A DNA stretch of 57,755 nucleotides from positions 1-57,755 of the forward strand of contig JAKASJ010000022.1 of NCBI GenBank assembly GCA_021819085.1, in the 5' to 3' direction. Shown here one piece after another: positions 9,190-17,672 of this stretch; position 1 is the stretch's first letter; each line of letters starts with the position of its first letter. The stretch comes from Pseudomonadota bacterium. GTDB taxonomy: Bacteria; Pseudomonadota; Gammaproteobacteria; Acidiferrobacterales; UBA6901. A program made the translations under genes and the position numbers. The notes under the pieces were generated by a model. That model did not search any database. It was not told where the DNA came from and saw only the letters and a list, made by a program, of their open reading frames with translations.

Positions 9190-9633
9190 GTGGGACAATC
9201 ACTTGAACTTCGAATAAGGGGCATTCCGGCAGCAGGCGGGCCGGGCCGTGCATGGGCATACTCGGAAGCGTACACCACCGCGCCAGCGTGGTCCGGAATG
9301 CCGGCAGCACAGCGGCGAGGTTACCGCACCAGCTTGCGCAAGCAGATACCGTTCGAGACCCTGGTTAACTGCGGCATGACCTATTCTGTGCCCTGGAACA
9401 TCATCAACCTCGGACTGGGTGGCGCGCTCGTCGGGATGGATCACACGACACTGCAGCTTGGCAGCCCGGTCGAGTTCGAGCTTCGCTTCACCCATCGTGG
9501 CCGGCGCATCGAGCACCGCATACCCGCAAGAGTCGTTCGTCTGGAGTCACGCGGCGTCGCCCTGCAGTTCGGCGACTACGATGACGCGACCTATACTGAC
9601 TTGACCAATTTTTTGTACGACATAGAGGGATAA
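9190..9633 (+). CDS. PilZ-domain protein, candidate c-di-GMP effector
   Basis: This is a 147-residue protein. About 45 poorly ordered residues precede a PilZ-like domain (about 45-147). The R-rich switch RRGYRTSLRKQ sits before a beta barrel, and NLGLGGALV occupies the position of the usual D/N-x-S-x-x-G motif, followed by strands VEFELRF, HRIPARVVRLE and GVALQFGDY. The Ser of the motif is replaced by Gly, so c-di-GMP binding is plausible but not certain. The start is GTG with GAGG ten bases upstream. It lies in a region with several c-di-GMP enzymes, which supports a receptor role. Confidence 0.8.
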   Translation: MGQSLELRIRGIPAAGGPGRAWAYSEAYTTAPAWSGMPAAQRRGYRTSLRKQIPFETLVNCGMTYSVPWNIINLGLGGALVGMDHTTLQLGSPVEFELRFTHRGRRIEHRIPARVVRLESRGVALQFGDYDDATYTDLTNFLYDIEG

Positions 9634-9860
9634 CCGGCCTTCCGGGCGCGCCGCCAGTACGCTTAAAACCCCTCCAGACAGCGCTGCACGCCGCAATGGC
9701 GCAGTGCGCTTTCACGGGTCATCGGAACGCCGCTACCTTGTGTCCGGCACACCTTGAACCCGTATCAGGAGCCGACCAGACTTGGTGGGTGAAAGCTCCG
9801 GCACGATTGACGCGATGGGTCCCGTCCCGGACGCATGCAGCCGGATGCTGGAGGTGGCTT

Positions 9861-10028
9861 ATGTTCATGTTCAAGCTCGGTCTGTGGGTTAGCATTCCGG
9901 CCGCATTGGCACTTATTGCGAGACCGGATGTCGGATCGTTTGCCGACTTCTGCTACTTCTTCGTTCTGTCCGTCCTGGCGCTGCTGGTCGCAATCCTGCC
10001 GCACCTGGACCGGCGCACCAGGACCTGA
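9861..10028 (+). CDS. Small membrane protein (55 aa)
   Basis: The ATG at 9861 follows a near-perfect Shine-Dalgarno (GGAGGTGG, 2-3 bases from the start). The 55-residue product is almost entirely two hydrophobic segments (LGLWVSIPAALALIA and YFFVLSVLALLVAILP) separated by a short polar turn, with a basic C-terminus. The frame extends upstream to 9696, but that part has no signs of coding and no ribosome binding site. I do not recognise a family. It could be a small inner-membrane partner of a neighbouring signalling protein; nothing in the sequence proves that. Confidence 0.55.
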   Translation: MFMFKLGLWVSIPAALALIARPDVGSFADFCYFFVLSVLALLVAILPHLDRRTRT

Positions 10029-10381
10029 GGCGAACTTCTCGGTTTCCCGCGACTCAAGTCCGGGCTTCGGCAAGATCATCCGCCCGGGTCTGCGGTTGCG
10101 TGCAAACACGGCAGCACCGCAAGGCACGCTGACCGGCGTGCGCCGAAACCAATGGCGATCGAACTCGCCACCCCAGGAACTTCCGCAACCAGGGGTTGGC
10201 GCGAGATGCGCGGAATCAGGAAGTTGCGGACCCGATATGGGGACCCGCAAGCCGACACATCACTTCTGGGTTCAAACGGTTCCCGCAGTGTGGACAACCT
10301 CGGTAGCGCGGCAGGACGACGGGGCCGGCTAATCCGGGGCCCGGTCGTGGCGGACGCGGAAGGAACCGCTTTCTGCTACCG
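10029..10381. other. Non-coding gap between convergent genes
   Basis: The stretch lies between a plus-strand small membrane protein and a minus-strand lipoprotein. I see no gene. GC-rich short inverted repeats occur around 10318-10350, but none is followed by a T-run, so no intrinsic terminator is called. Confidence 0.35.
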
Positions 10382-11041
10382 TTACGGCAACTTGGCGATC
10401 AAACGGCCCGCTGCATCCTCAACGACCTTGCGGAAAGTCACCGGCTTTTCCCGGTCGGTATCATAGGCATAGTTCAGCTCCTCGGCGCCCTCCCAGGCGA
10501 TGGTGCCATCCTTGCTGTCCCAGATCTGGAGAAACATCCGGACATTGGCGTGCAGAGTCTGAAACAGCCGAACCCCGAGCGCGCTAAAACGTTCGTTGGA
10601 GCCCTGGCTGAATCCGGCGAGCTTGAGTTGCGCCAGATATCGTGCCCCTACCACATGTCCGATCTGCTGCAACGTAGAGCGGTCGAAGATGCCCGTATCC
10701 TGGTAATCCTGATACATTTTCTTGTATTGGATAGCGAGGCCGGCACGGTTGATGTCGCTCAATGTCTGGGCAAGCGTCACCACCCGGTACTGGGGCCGTT
10801 CCTTCATGAGCACATCGCCGAAGGCCAGCGCCAGCGCCTGCTTGTCCTGTTCGTGCCCGGTGGCAGTCGACGGCGTGATGAACGCAATGCCGCCACTGCG
10901 GATATCACCGGCTTTGAGAGAAATCGAGCTGTGGAGTTCGGATGAGTGCACCTGATTGGTCGAACAGGCGCTGACCAGACTGAGCGCTGCCAATAACGCG
11001 ATGGTCATCGCGCTGCCCGTAAATTTCCATCGTCCATGCAT
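10382..11041 (-). CDS. Putative outer-membrane lipoprotein of unknown function
   Basis: This 219-residue protein starts with a lipoprotein signal peptide ending in the lipobox LVSAC, with the modified Cys near residue 26. The following Ser/Thr suggests sorting to the outer membrane. The mature part contains a conserved-looking core (GIAFITPSTATGHEQDKQALALAF, VVTLAQTLSDINRAGLA, IGHVVGARYLAQLKL) that resembles the CsgG/LpoB-type fold in its order of strands and helices. That resemblance is tentative. ATG 11041 has AAGG eight bases upstream; GTG 11050 is an alternative. It lies about 100 bases upstream of the cytochrome gene on the same strand. Confidence 0.65.
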   Translation of the reverse strand: MHGRWKFTGSAMTIALLAALSLVSACSTNQVHSSELHSSISLKAGDIRSGGIAFITPSTATGHEQDKQALALAFGDVLMKERPQYRVVTLAQTLSDINRAGLAIQYKKMYQDYQDTGIFDRSTLQQIGHVVGARYLAQLKLAGFSQGSNERFSALGVRLFQTLHANVRMFLQIWDSKDGTIAWEGAEELNYAYDTDREKPVTFRKVVEDAAGRLIAKLP

Positions 11042-11145
11042 TTGCCGCACCTTCGTCCAGCCCGGGATTATGGTATCTGGATCAATTATAGCCTAATTGA
11101 CCGGCACACTTCCTCCCCGAAATCGGAAGGGGCCGCTGCAGCGGC

Positions 11146-11730
11146 TTAGCGAAGTCTGAACATGCGTCGCAACGTATCATCTCCCGCGAATTGATGCAGC
11201 AAGGCCATCCCGATGTGGCCAAACCAGTAGGTCCACACGAGCGTTGCAATCAGGGAATGCAGATCGCCGATATGGTGCGCCAGCGCACCCGGATCCCCAT
11301 TCTCCGGAATCATCACGAACAGCATGCCGCCCGTGACGGCAATTGCACTCACCGCCACCAGGCCGAGGCCGTGCACCAGCCCCGACAGACCACCCCGCGG
11401 CCCGCCACGCGCGAGCCGCCCGGAAAGAAGCTCGCGCAACTCAACGGCAATTCCCCGAAGGCCGTCGCGGCTGAACGGAAACAGATGGCCGAGACTGGCC
11501 GATCCGGAACTCAGGATCGACCAGGTCCAGTGGGCCAATACGATACACAGGGCACACAGACCCACCCACTCGTGCACGAGGAACTCCGCATGCTCCAGGA
11601 AGGTCGATGGATGATGGCTACCCGGCGGCACCATGAACAGGCTCACCAGCAGCTGGATGGTCACGGTCAGGACAAAGCCCAGGTGCAGGAAACGTGTTGG
11701 CCTGTCCCAAACGGAGGATTGATTCGTCAT
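11146..11730 (-). CDS. Cytochrome b561-type membrane protein
   Basis: This 194-residue protein has four to five hydrophobic helices and His residues at places expected for di-heme b-type cytochromes: RFLHLGFV near residue 16, LVHEWVGLCAL near 54, HHIGDLHSLIATLVW near 155 and FGHIGMALLHQF near 170. This fits the cytochrome b561/Ni-Fe hydrogenase b-subunit superfamily (PF01292). It probably moves electrons between a periplasmic donor or acceptor and the quinone pool. No partner dehydrogenase or cytochrome c gene is adjacent, so the redox partner is unknown. Confidence 0.8.
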   Translation of the reverse strand: MTNQSSVWDRPTRFLHLGFVLTVTIQLLVSLFMVPPGSHHPSTFLEHAEFLVHEWVGLCALCIVLAHWTWSILSSGSASLGHLFPFSRDGLRGIAVELRELLSGRLARGGPRGGLSGLVHGLGLVAVSAIAVTGGMLFVMIPENGDPGALAHHIGDLHSLIATLVWTYWFGHIGMALLHQFAGDDTLRRMFRLR

Positions 11731-12139
11731 GGCCGCATACTACGCAGCCTGGCTTACGCGATCCTTAAATGGGCCAGTAACCACGCCTGCACGAAAACGC
11801 ACGTTCGCAACGCAGGCCAACGTACTTCCAGAGCATGGAGAACCGGCCGACCGGGAAATGAATCCGGACCGTGCGTTTCAGGCGAACACACGCGGCCCCC
11901 GCCTTCCGGATCACACCGCAAAACCATTGCGACGCCGGAGGGGGCGTACGCCACGGATCCACAACCGGCATTGCAAGCAGCCCCCGGTTCCGGAATGATC
12001 AACACGGCATTGCGCGCCCCGAGCCGGAACGCGACGGTGTCGCCACGGCGCCCTGCCGTCGCCGGCATCGCCTTCGATGGACCGCTTCCGGCGCCGCCCG
12101 ATTTCACCACTGCCGCGAGTGACCACGCCATGCCGCCCT
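11731..12139. other. Non-coding gap, one doubtful frame
   Basis: A 125-codon minus-strand frame (11754-12131) starts just after the acyltransferase stop with a fair ribosome binding site. Its composition is Ala/Gly/Arg/Pro-rich without a recognisable motif, and competing frames overlap it fully. I do not call it a gene. No repeats or RNA genes were seen. Confidence 0.35.
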
Positions 12140-12739
12140 TCAGGTACGGGGCTCAATCCTCACTTCCCCTTTCTTGTGCGGATAGAGACCGGCCTTGTCG
12201 GCGTAGAATTCCCGTATCGGCACCATATCCGCTTCGATGTTTCCCGTAGGCATGAGCACCGGACCGATCCCCAGGATTTTCCGCGCATAGTCGACGTAGC
12301 CCAAAGCGATCGGAATACCGGCCCGGAGCGCAAGATAGTAGAAGCCGCTCCTCCAGTGCTCGGTGCGACTGCGCGTACCCTCGGGCGTGATGACAACGAC
12401 CAGTTCCCGGCTTGCATGGATCTGGTCCACCATCTGGTCTATGAAATTGCCCGGCGTCCGGCGGTTGACCGGTATACCCCCCAGCCACCGCATGAATCCG
12501 CCGAACGGCCATCGAAACAGGCTGTCCTTTCCTATCCAACGGAAGCGGATGCCCAGCGCCCACCTGGCCAGCAGCGCAAGCACGAAATCCCAGTTGGAGG
12601 TGTGCGGGGCACCGATCAGGACGTATTTCGGAATCGCGGGTCCGGCTCCTTCAACCCGCCAGCCCAGGGCATGCAGCGCCACCAGTGCCAGACGCTGAGC
12701 AAAGCGGCCCGATTCGGCCTCCGAGTTGCCGGAGTTCAT
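12140..12739 (-). CDS. 1-acyl-glycerol-3-phosphate acyltransferase-like protein
   Basis: The product (199 aa) is a PlsC-family acyltransferase. The catalytic HX4D motif is HTSNWD (about residue 43), and the second conserved block is PEGTRSRTEHW (about 120), binding the phosphate of the acceptor. Further hallmarks are IPVNRR between them and IPIALGYVDY after. The protein lacks a clear transmembrane anchor and may be peripheral at the inner membrane. Relatives with HTSNWDF are often annotated as glycerol acyltransferases outside the main plsC. I place the start at ATG 12739 because the homologous core begins soon after; the frame extends to 12868 without a better signal. Confidence 0.8.
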   Translation of the reverse strand: MNSGNSEAESGRFAQRLALVALHALGWRVEGAGPAIPKYVLIGAPHTSNWDFVLALLARWALGIRFRWIGKDSLFRWPFGGFMRWLGGIPVNRRTPGNFIDQMVDQIHASRELVVVITPEGTRSRTEHWRSGFYYLALRAGIPIALGYVDYARKILGIGPVLMPTGNIEADMVPIREFYADKAGLYPHKKGEVRIEPRT

Positions 12740-12904
12740 GAATACTCGGACAAACAGATGAGTCTGCAGTGGAATCGCAATGGGCAGGTTCCTTGGGCTG
12801 GACTGCACATCGAATTGTACCTGGACTGAAGACCCGGCACCACTGCCAATCGCGATGCCGTAGGCCATGAAATCCGATGGAACCGCGCGGGCGTGCGGTC
12901 CGCA

Positions 12905-14062
12905 TCAGTCCATGCGCGCAAGACTTTCCTTGATGGATTTCAGCTCCTGCCCGATCTCAAGCGCAAATTTCGCATTACAGAATTCAAGCAGTGGGATGGC
13001 GCTCACAGCAAGCTGCAGCGCGTATGGCTCAAGCTGTCCGATTTCATTACGCGCAAGCAGCCTCAGGGCCTCGTCGAGACCGGGCTGCTCGATGACCGCT
13101 TCTTCGATCCGATGAACATCCGAATCGTCGCCGACACAGCTGCGGTCTCCGGCGGAAGCAGCCATCTTCAGGCGCTTGTAGGCCAGACTATGCAGCTCCT
13201 CCACGGAGCCACCGGGATCATGACCCGAAGAGACCAGGCCGAGACTGATAGTCACGGCTGCCTCTATTCCATCGTGCCTGAATGGCTGCGACGAAACTGC
13301 CGCGCGCAGGCGCTCGCACAGCATCGCTGCCTCCAGCCGCCCGAGAGACAGGGTCATGACGGAAAATTCCGAACTCCCGGTACGCGATATCAGGTCTCCC
13401 TTGCGGGTCTTCGTCCGCAGCAGATCGGCGATCCAGATCAGCACGTGGTCCGCATACTCGTCTCCGTTCCGGGCACGCAGCGATATGAAATCATCGACGC
13501 TCAGGCGCAGAACCGAAACCGGACTCTCGGTCGCGAGCGCCGCGGCCAGAATCTCCCGGCCGCGTTCGAGGAAGCGACGGCGGTTATCAAGGCGGGTTAG
13601 GCTGTCGATATGGGACTGGTCGCCCAGCGATGCAGCTGTTGCCGCTACGTCGGCGGCTTCCTGATCAGACTGGGCCAGATTGCGGACACAGGCCAGCAGC
13701 TGAACCGAATCGATCGGCTTGGTGATAAAGTCGTTTGCTCCGCAGGCATAGGCACGCTCACGGGTGATATCGTCTTCTGCACCGGTGATGACGACTACCG
13801 GTACCCCGCTGATGCGCGATTCGTCGGCTGCGCGAATTCGGCAAATCAGTGAGTACCCGTCAAGTTTCGGCATCATCACGTCGCTGATGACGACCTGAAT
13901 GCGGTTATCTCGTCGCAATCTCTCCCAGCCGGACTCACCGTCCTCCGACTCGACGAGATCGAACTCCTGACTGAGAACGCGCTGAACAGCCACACGCATA
14001 AGGCGTGAGTCGTCCACCACCAGGACCCGCGTCTTTTCCGCCTCTCTCTCGCCCGTCTGCAT
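12905..14062 (-). CDS. Response regulator with REC and degenerate GGDEF (GSSEF) domain, intact I-site
   Basis: This is a 385-residue protein. The REC domain (about 10-130) has the acidic pair VVDDS, phospho-acceptor D61 in ISDVMMPKLDG, T93 in VITGA and K115 in ITKPID, so it should be phosphorylated. The GGDEF domain (about 150-290) has GSSEF at 229-233 in place of GGDEF and should not make c-di-GMP. The allosteric I-site RxxD is present as RKGD at 220-223, at the normal five-residue distance. A helical C-terminal extension of about 95 residues follows. No histidine kinase is adjacent. ATG 14062 has GGAAG about six bases upstream. It is divergent from the stressosome-like cassette. Confidence 0.85.
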   Translation of the reverse strand: MQTGEREAEKTRVLVVDDSRLMRVAVQRVLSQEFDLVESEDGESGWERLRRDNRIQVVISDVMMPKLDGYSLICRIRAADESRISGVPVVVITGAEDDITRERAYACGANDFITKPIDSVQLLACVRNLAQSDQEAADVAATAASLGDQSHIDSLTRLDNRRRFLERGREILAAALATESPVSVLRLSVDDFISLRARNGDEYADHVLIWIADLLRTKTRKGDLISRTGSSEFSVMTLSLGRLEAAMLCERLRAAVSSQPFRHDGIEAAVTISLGLVSSGHDPGGSVEELHSLAYKRLKMAASAGDRSCVGDDSDVHRIEEAVIEQPGLDEALRLLARNEIGQLEPYALQLAVSAIPLLEFCNAKFALEIGQELKSIKESLARMD

Positions 14063-14727
14063 AGTCTTCTTCCGCAAAACTTCGCCGCCGGCGTCTGTCC
14101 ATCCGGCACACTGCCAGCGCCCTGACCACCGTAAACCGGCGTCGACCCTTCACAAAAGGTAGCATAAAGTGTGCCAAATGCCCGGATAGGGACGCTAACT
14201 GGGCACCGATCTGACAGCACTCAGACGCCGAAAAGCCCCTTCGCCGGGCAAACGCAACGCACTGGCCGCTGACGGGATTCCGTGCGATGGCGAGCCAGTA
14301 CTGTTCGCCTGCTGCCCTGCCATTGTCTTCAAGCCAGATCGCGGTCATACGCCCGCAGACAGGGTCGCGAAGACCAGCGCTACAGGCAGCGGAATAAAGA
14401 GCGTGCGGCGCATGCGCCACCTGGGTATAAATCGCGGACATGCCAGCGCGGCTTGTCTGCCTGAATCGCCCCTATCCCACGGCAACCTGCCGTCGCGGTG
14501 GCTAGAATGACTCCCGTTCTTAAGCAACGCGTCATCCGCCCCGCATGGCATGGGGATTGCATATAACTTTACTGAAAATCTCCATGAAGCGGCCGTAATG
14601 AATCAAGGACAAGCGGCCATGCCATTACAGCAGTTTTTGCCTTCCGGTTCGGTACCGAACCCGCTGCGGGTTGCTCCCTGCACCCCGAATGCAGCCGGCT
14701 GTGGTGACGCACAAGCCGGAAGAGAAT
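14063..14727. other. Divergent regulatory gap between response regulator and stressosome cassette
   Basis: This 665-base region should hold the promoters of both the minus-strand response regulator and the plus-strand cassette. On the plus strand, TATAACT at 14571-14577 is a possible -10 box for the cassette, without a clear -35. A minus-strand frame (13935-14441) runs through part of it but overlaps the response-regulator gene and shows no recognisable domain. No repeats or RNA genes were found. Confidence 0.4.
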
Positions 14728-15684
14728 GTGGCCAATGACATGAAACAGCTGCTCAGCCTGACGATCATGATCGAGCCGGACCGCCGGCGTCTTGCGCAGT
14801 TTGCGATCGATGCCGTGCAGGCCGCTGGCGGCAACGTCTTTGCGGCGGCAGTCTCGCTGGACGCAATCCTGAACGATCTGCGCGGGGCGGGAACGGGCGC
14901 GATCGAACCGTCACATGCCGAGTTGTCGGTCGATGACGACCGTATGTACCTCACCTGGAACGGACACCGAGAGCTCCTGAGCCCTCTTCCGGAAAGACTC
15001 TCCGAAGTGGAATTGAACAAGCTTGGCGAGCAATTTCGCCGTGCCGGGGAATCGACCGACCCGGAGCTTCTGCGCCGGCGCAACCAGGAGATCAGCGCGG
15101 AGCTGGAACGCGCCAAGGTACGCGCGGCAACCGAAATGGCCGGACTCGAAGCAGCACTCGACCGGAAAAAAGCCGAACTCCGGGAATCGATACGCGTGGC
15201 CGAAACGGACAGCCTGACCGGACTGATGAACCGCGGCGCCTATGACGCCCGGCTGCGCGAGGCGGTAGCGCGCTGCCAGCGGCAACACGAGAAGCTGTGT
15301 CTGATCCTGCTCGATCTGGACAAGTTCAAGGAAATCAACGACACACATGGCCATCAATTCGGAGACGAATATCTAAAGCGCATGGCCGCGGCCATGCGCG
15401 CATCCGTACGCGAAAACGTCGACCTTCCCTGCCGTACGGGCGGAGACGAATTCGCCATCATCCTGTTTGCCGACATGGCGATTGCGCGGCTCGCCTCGCA
15501 ACGGATCCTCGAAAGAATGGAAGACCGTACCAGCATCGGCATCGCCGAACTGCAAAATCCGGACAATGCCACATCGCTTGTGGCCCGTGCCGATGCCGCC
15601 CTTTACGAAGCAAAGCGCCAGGGACGCGGTCGCTGCGTGGATTCCGATTCAATGATGCCTAAGGCGATCCGGGGGGGAGCTTGA
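14728..15684 (+). CDS. Diguanylate cyclase (GGDEF), first gene of stressosome-like cassette
   Basis: This 318-residue protein has an N-terminal domain of about 110 residues that I do not recognise, a charged coiled coil (about 110-155, rich in ELERAKVRA and KKAELRES) and a GGDEF domain (about 158-310). The active motif is intact, RTGGDEFAII with GGDEF at 238-242, and substrate-side features LDLDKFKEINDTHGH are present. The inhibitory I-site is missing (ENVD where RxxD would be), so product inhibition by that route is unlikely. GTG 14728 is preceded by GGAAGAG; upstream in-frame TTG 14671 and ATG 14689 lack a good site. The stop overlaps the TTG start of the kinase/phosphatase gene, which ties it to the cassette as probable output enzyme. 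Confidence 0.88.
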   Translation: MANDMKQLLSLTIMIEPDRRRLAQFAIDAVQAAGGNVFAAAVSLDAILNDLRGAGTGAIEPSHAELSVDDDRMYLTWNGHRELLSPLPERLSEVELNKLGEQFRRAGESTDPELLRRRNQEISAELERAKVRAATEMAGLEAALDRKKAELRESIRVAETDSLTGLMNRGAYDARLREAVARCQRQHEKLCLILLDLDKFKEINDTHGHQFGDEYLKRMAAAMRASVRENVDLPCRTGGDEFAIILFADMAIARLASQRILERMEDRTSIGIAELQNPDNATSLVARADAALYEAKRQGRGRCVDSDSMMPKAIRGGA

Positions 15685-16736
15685 ACGACGCGCAGATGGC
15701 CTCGACGCCGGTCCGCATGCTCGTAGAGCAGAGCGTCAAAAGCGAGAGCGGACAGGTACTCCTGCGCTCCAAGCTGCGCGCCGTTTCCCGCCGCATGGGA
15801 TTCCCCCAGATCGCGCGTGAACGCATGGAGCTGGTTTGCAATGAAATGGTCACCAACCAGATGAAGTTCGCCAATGGCAGCGGTCTGGTGCAGGTGTGGG
15901 AAATGCACGTGCCGCAGCCGGCGCTCGATATATTCGCGCTGGATTACGGCCCGGGCATTCCCGACCTGGAACGCGCGCTGCGCGACGGCTTCACGACAGC
16001 TAATACGCTCGGAAAGGGTCTGGGCGCCATAAACCGGCTCGCACACGAGAGTGCAATCTACTCGGTGCCGCACGCGAATGCCGCGGAGCTACCGTGGCAC
16101 GGGACGGCAATTTGGGCGCGTTTCAACACCATTGAGTCCAAGCCCGCCCAGTCGCCGATACCGCAATACGGTATCTGTCTGCGCGCCTACCAGGACAGCC
16201 TGTTCAACGGCGATGCGCTTGCCGTGACCACCAACCGTACGCAGACGCGATGGCTGCACGTGGACGGTCTCGGTCACGGGCAGGAAGCTGCCGAGGCAGT
16301 ACGGGGCGCCGACAGCGTCCTGCGCGAAAGTGCCTCTCTGGACACACTGATGAAGTCTCTTGACCGGCGGCTCAGTGGCTCGCGCGGGGCTGTGGGTCTG
16401 CTGTGCGAGTCCGATCATGCGCAGAACACGCTGGCCTTCACAGGCGTCGGAGACATGAGTGCCTATCTGATCTGCAACGGAGAGCGGCGCAGTATCACGT
16501 TTCCGCCGGGCATTCTGGGCCACGACCATCGAAACCCGCACGTCGAATCGCTGCAGTTTCCGCCGCAGGCCCTGTTCCTGACGAGCTCCGACGGCCTGCG
16601 CAGAAACTGGACGCTGCGGTCATTTCCGGGATTGTGGAGGCTGCACCCGCAGCTCATTGCCTTCGTTCTCTCCCAGGTAACAAGCCGCGGCAACGACGAC
16701 CGGTCGCTGTTCGTGATCCGAACCGCGCCAAATTGA
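15681..16736 (+). CDS. RsbT-like kinase fused to RsbX-like phosphatase
   Basis: The 351-residue protein has two halves. Residues 10-150 match RsbT-type switch kinases (HATPase/GHKL): N-box NEMVTN at 54-59, DYGPGIPD at 88-95, LGKGLG at 110-115. Residues 165-350 match an RsbX/SpoIIE PP2C phosphatase: NGDAL about 177, VDGLGHG 194-200, GVGDMSA 255-261, SSDGL 302-306 and a final RGNDDRSLFV. In stressosomes RsbT phosphorylates RsbR and RsbS and is released to act on a partner, and RsbX resets the complex; here both activities are in one chain. It starts at TTG 15681, overlapping the cyclase stop, with GGGGGGGAG directly upstream. The partner is probably the cyclase, by coupling. Confidence 0.85.
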   Translation: MNDAQMASTPVRMLVEQSVKSESGQVLLRSKLRAVSRRMGFPQIARERMELVCNEMVTNQMKFANGSGLVQVWEMHVPQPALDIFALDYGPGIPDLERALRDGFTTANTLGKGLGAINRLAHESAIYSVPHANAAELPWHGTAIWARFNTIESKPAQSPIPQYGICLRAYQDSLFNGDALAVTTNRTQTRWLHVDGLGHGQEAAEAVRGADSVLRESASLDTLMKSLDRRLSGSRGAVGLLCESDHAQNTLAFTGVGDMSAYLICNGERRSITFPPGILGHDHRNPHVESLQFPPQALFLTSSDGLRRNWTLRSFPGLWRLHPQLIAFVLSQVTSRGNDDRSLFVIRTAPN

Positions 16737-16746
16737 GGACACTTCC

Positions 16747-17625
16747 ATGACGACACCGGCACCCGCCCGACGCCCGACCAATCAAATTCTGATCGACCTG
16801 CTCATGCTCAACGTCGGGAAGATTTCGACCATCATCGAGCAGCAGGGTCATAGCATATTCGGACAGTCCAACCTGCTGACCAAGGAGGAGATCAACGACT
16901 ACAGTCTCGAATTCCTCGAACTCGTGGTCATGCTTCTCCAGTCCGGAACCCACCTGGATCGGCGCAGTGCCGAGTTCAGCGCGCTGCGCAAGTTCTTTAC
17001 GACTTTTTCCCAGCAGATCCAGGCACGCGGCGGCAATCTCGACGAGTTCGTACGCTACATTCAGTTCCTGCAACGTGTCTTCCTCGACAACCTGGAGGGC
17101 GATGCCACTGTCGATTTTGCCCAGTCGCGCGAGATCCTGCTGTTGCTCGGATCCATTTTCAACGACATCATACTGGATGTCTTCCACGTCTACCTCGAAG
17201 AGAAGGAGCGCACCATCCAGGCACAGCAGGAGGAATTGCGCCAGACGTCGACTCCGATAACCGAGATCTGGGACGGAGTGCTGACCCTGCCGATCATCGG
17301 CACCCTGGACTCCACGCGCACCATGATGGTAATGGAGCACCTGCTGTCTCGAATCGAGGCGGAAAGGGCCAGGGTGGTCGTCATCGACGTTACCGGAGTA
17401 ATGGCCATCGACTCGCAGGTTTCACATCATCTTATTCAGATGATTCGCGCTGTGGGGTTAATGGGGGCCGACGCCGTGCTCACCGGTATCCGCCCGGAGA
17501 TCGCACGATCCCTGACCAGTCTGAACATTGACCTCGGCGAGGTCACGACGCGTGCGACCCTGTCAGAGGGCCTGAAAGAAGCGTTCCGCCGGCTGCGGGT
17601 GGAAGTCCGCCAGGGTAACGGCTAG
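16747..17625 (+). CDS. RsbR-like stressosome scaffold with C-terminal STAS domain
   Basis: This is a 292-residue protein. Residues 1-150 are all-helical and form the sensory turret expected of RsbR paralogues (globin-like or RsbRD_N-like; I cannot tell which). H35 and H69 are present, but heme binding cannot be judged by eye. A linker helix (about 148-168) leads to a STAS domain (about 175-285: LPIIGTLDSTR, VVIDVTGVMAIDSQVSHHLIQ, TGIRPEIARSLTSLNIDL). The two B. subtilis RsbR phosphorylation positions, T171 and T205, correspond to S189 and S223, with the 34-residue spacing preserved. GAGG precedes the ATG. It lies ten bases after the kinase/phosphatase gene. Confidence 0.87.
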   Translation: MTTPAPARRPTNQILIDLLMLNVGKISTIIEQQGHSIFGQSNLLTKEEINDYSLEFLELVVMLLQSGTHLDRRSAEFSALRKFFTTFSQQIQARGGNLDEFVRYIQFLQRVFLDNLEGDATVDFAQSREILLLLGSIFNDIILDVFHVYLEEKERTIQAQQEELRQTSTPITEIWDGVLTLPIIGTLDSTRTMMVMEHLLSRIEAERARVVVIDVTGVMAIDSQVSHHLIQMIRAVGLMGADAVLTGIRPEIARSLTSLNIDLGEVTTRATLSEGLKEAFRRLRVEVRQGNG

Positions 17626-17672
17626 GGCGTCCCGACCCTCATCGCCCAGTCCGTGATCCGCATCAAACTCCC

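Noticed and set aside
11754-12131. 125-codon minus-strand frame with a fair ribosome binding site
   Set aside because: Composition is Ala/Gly/Pro/Arg-rich, no motif, and several competing frames overlap the same DNA.
13935-14441. 168-codon minus-strand frame upstream of the response regulator
   Set aside because: It overlaps the response-regulator coding region in another frame and shows no domain; only the first 70 residues look mildly protein-like.
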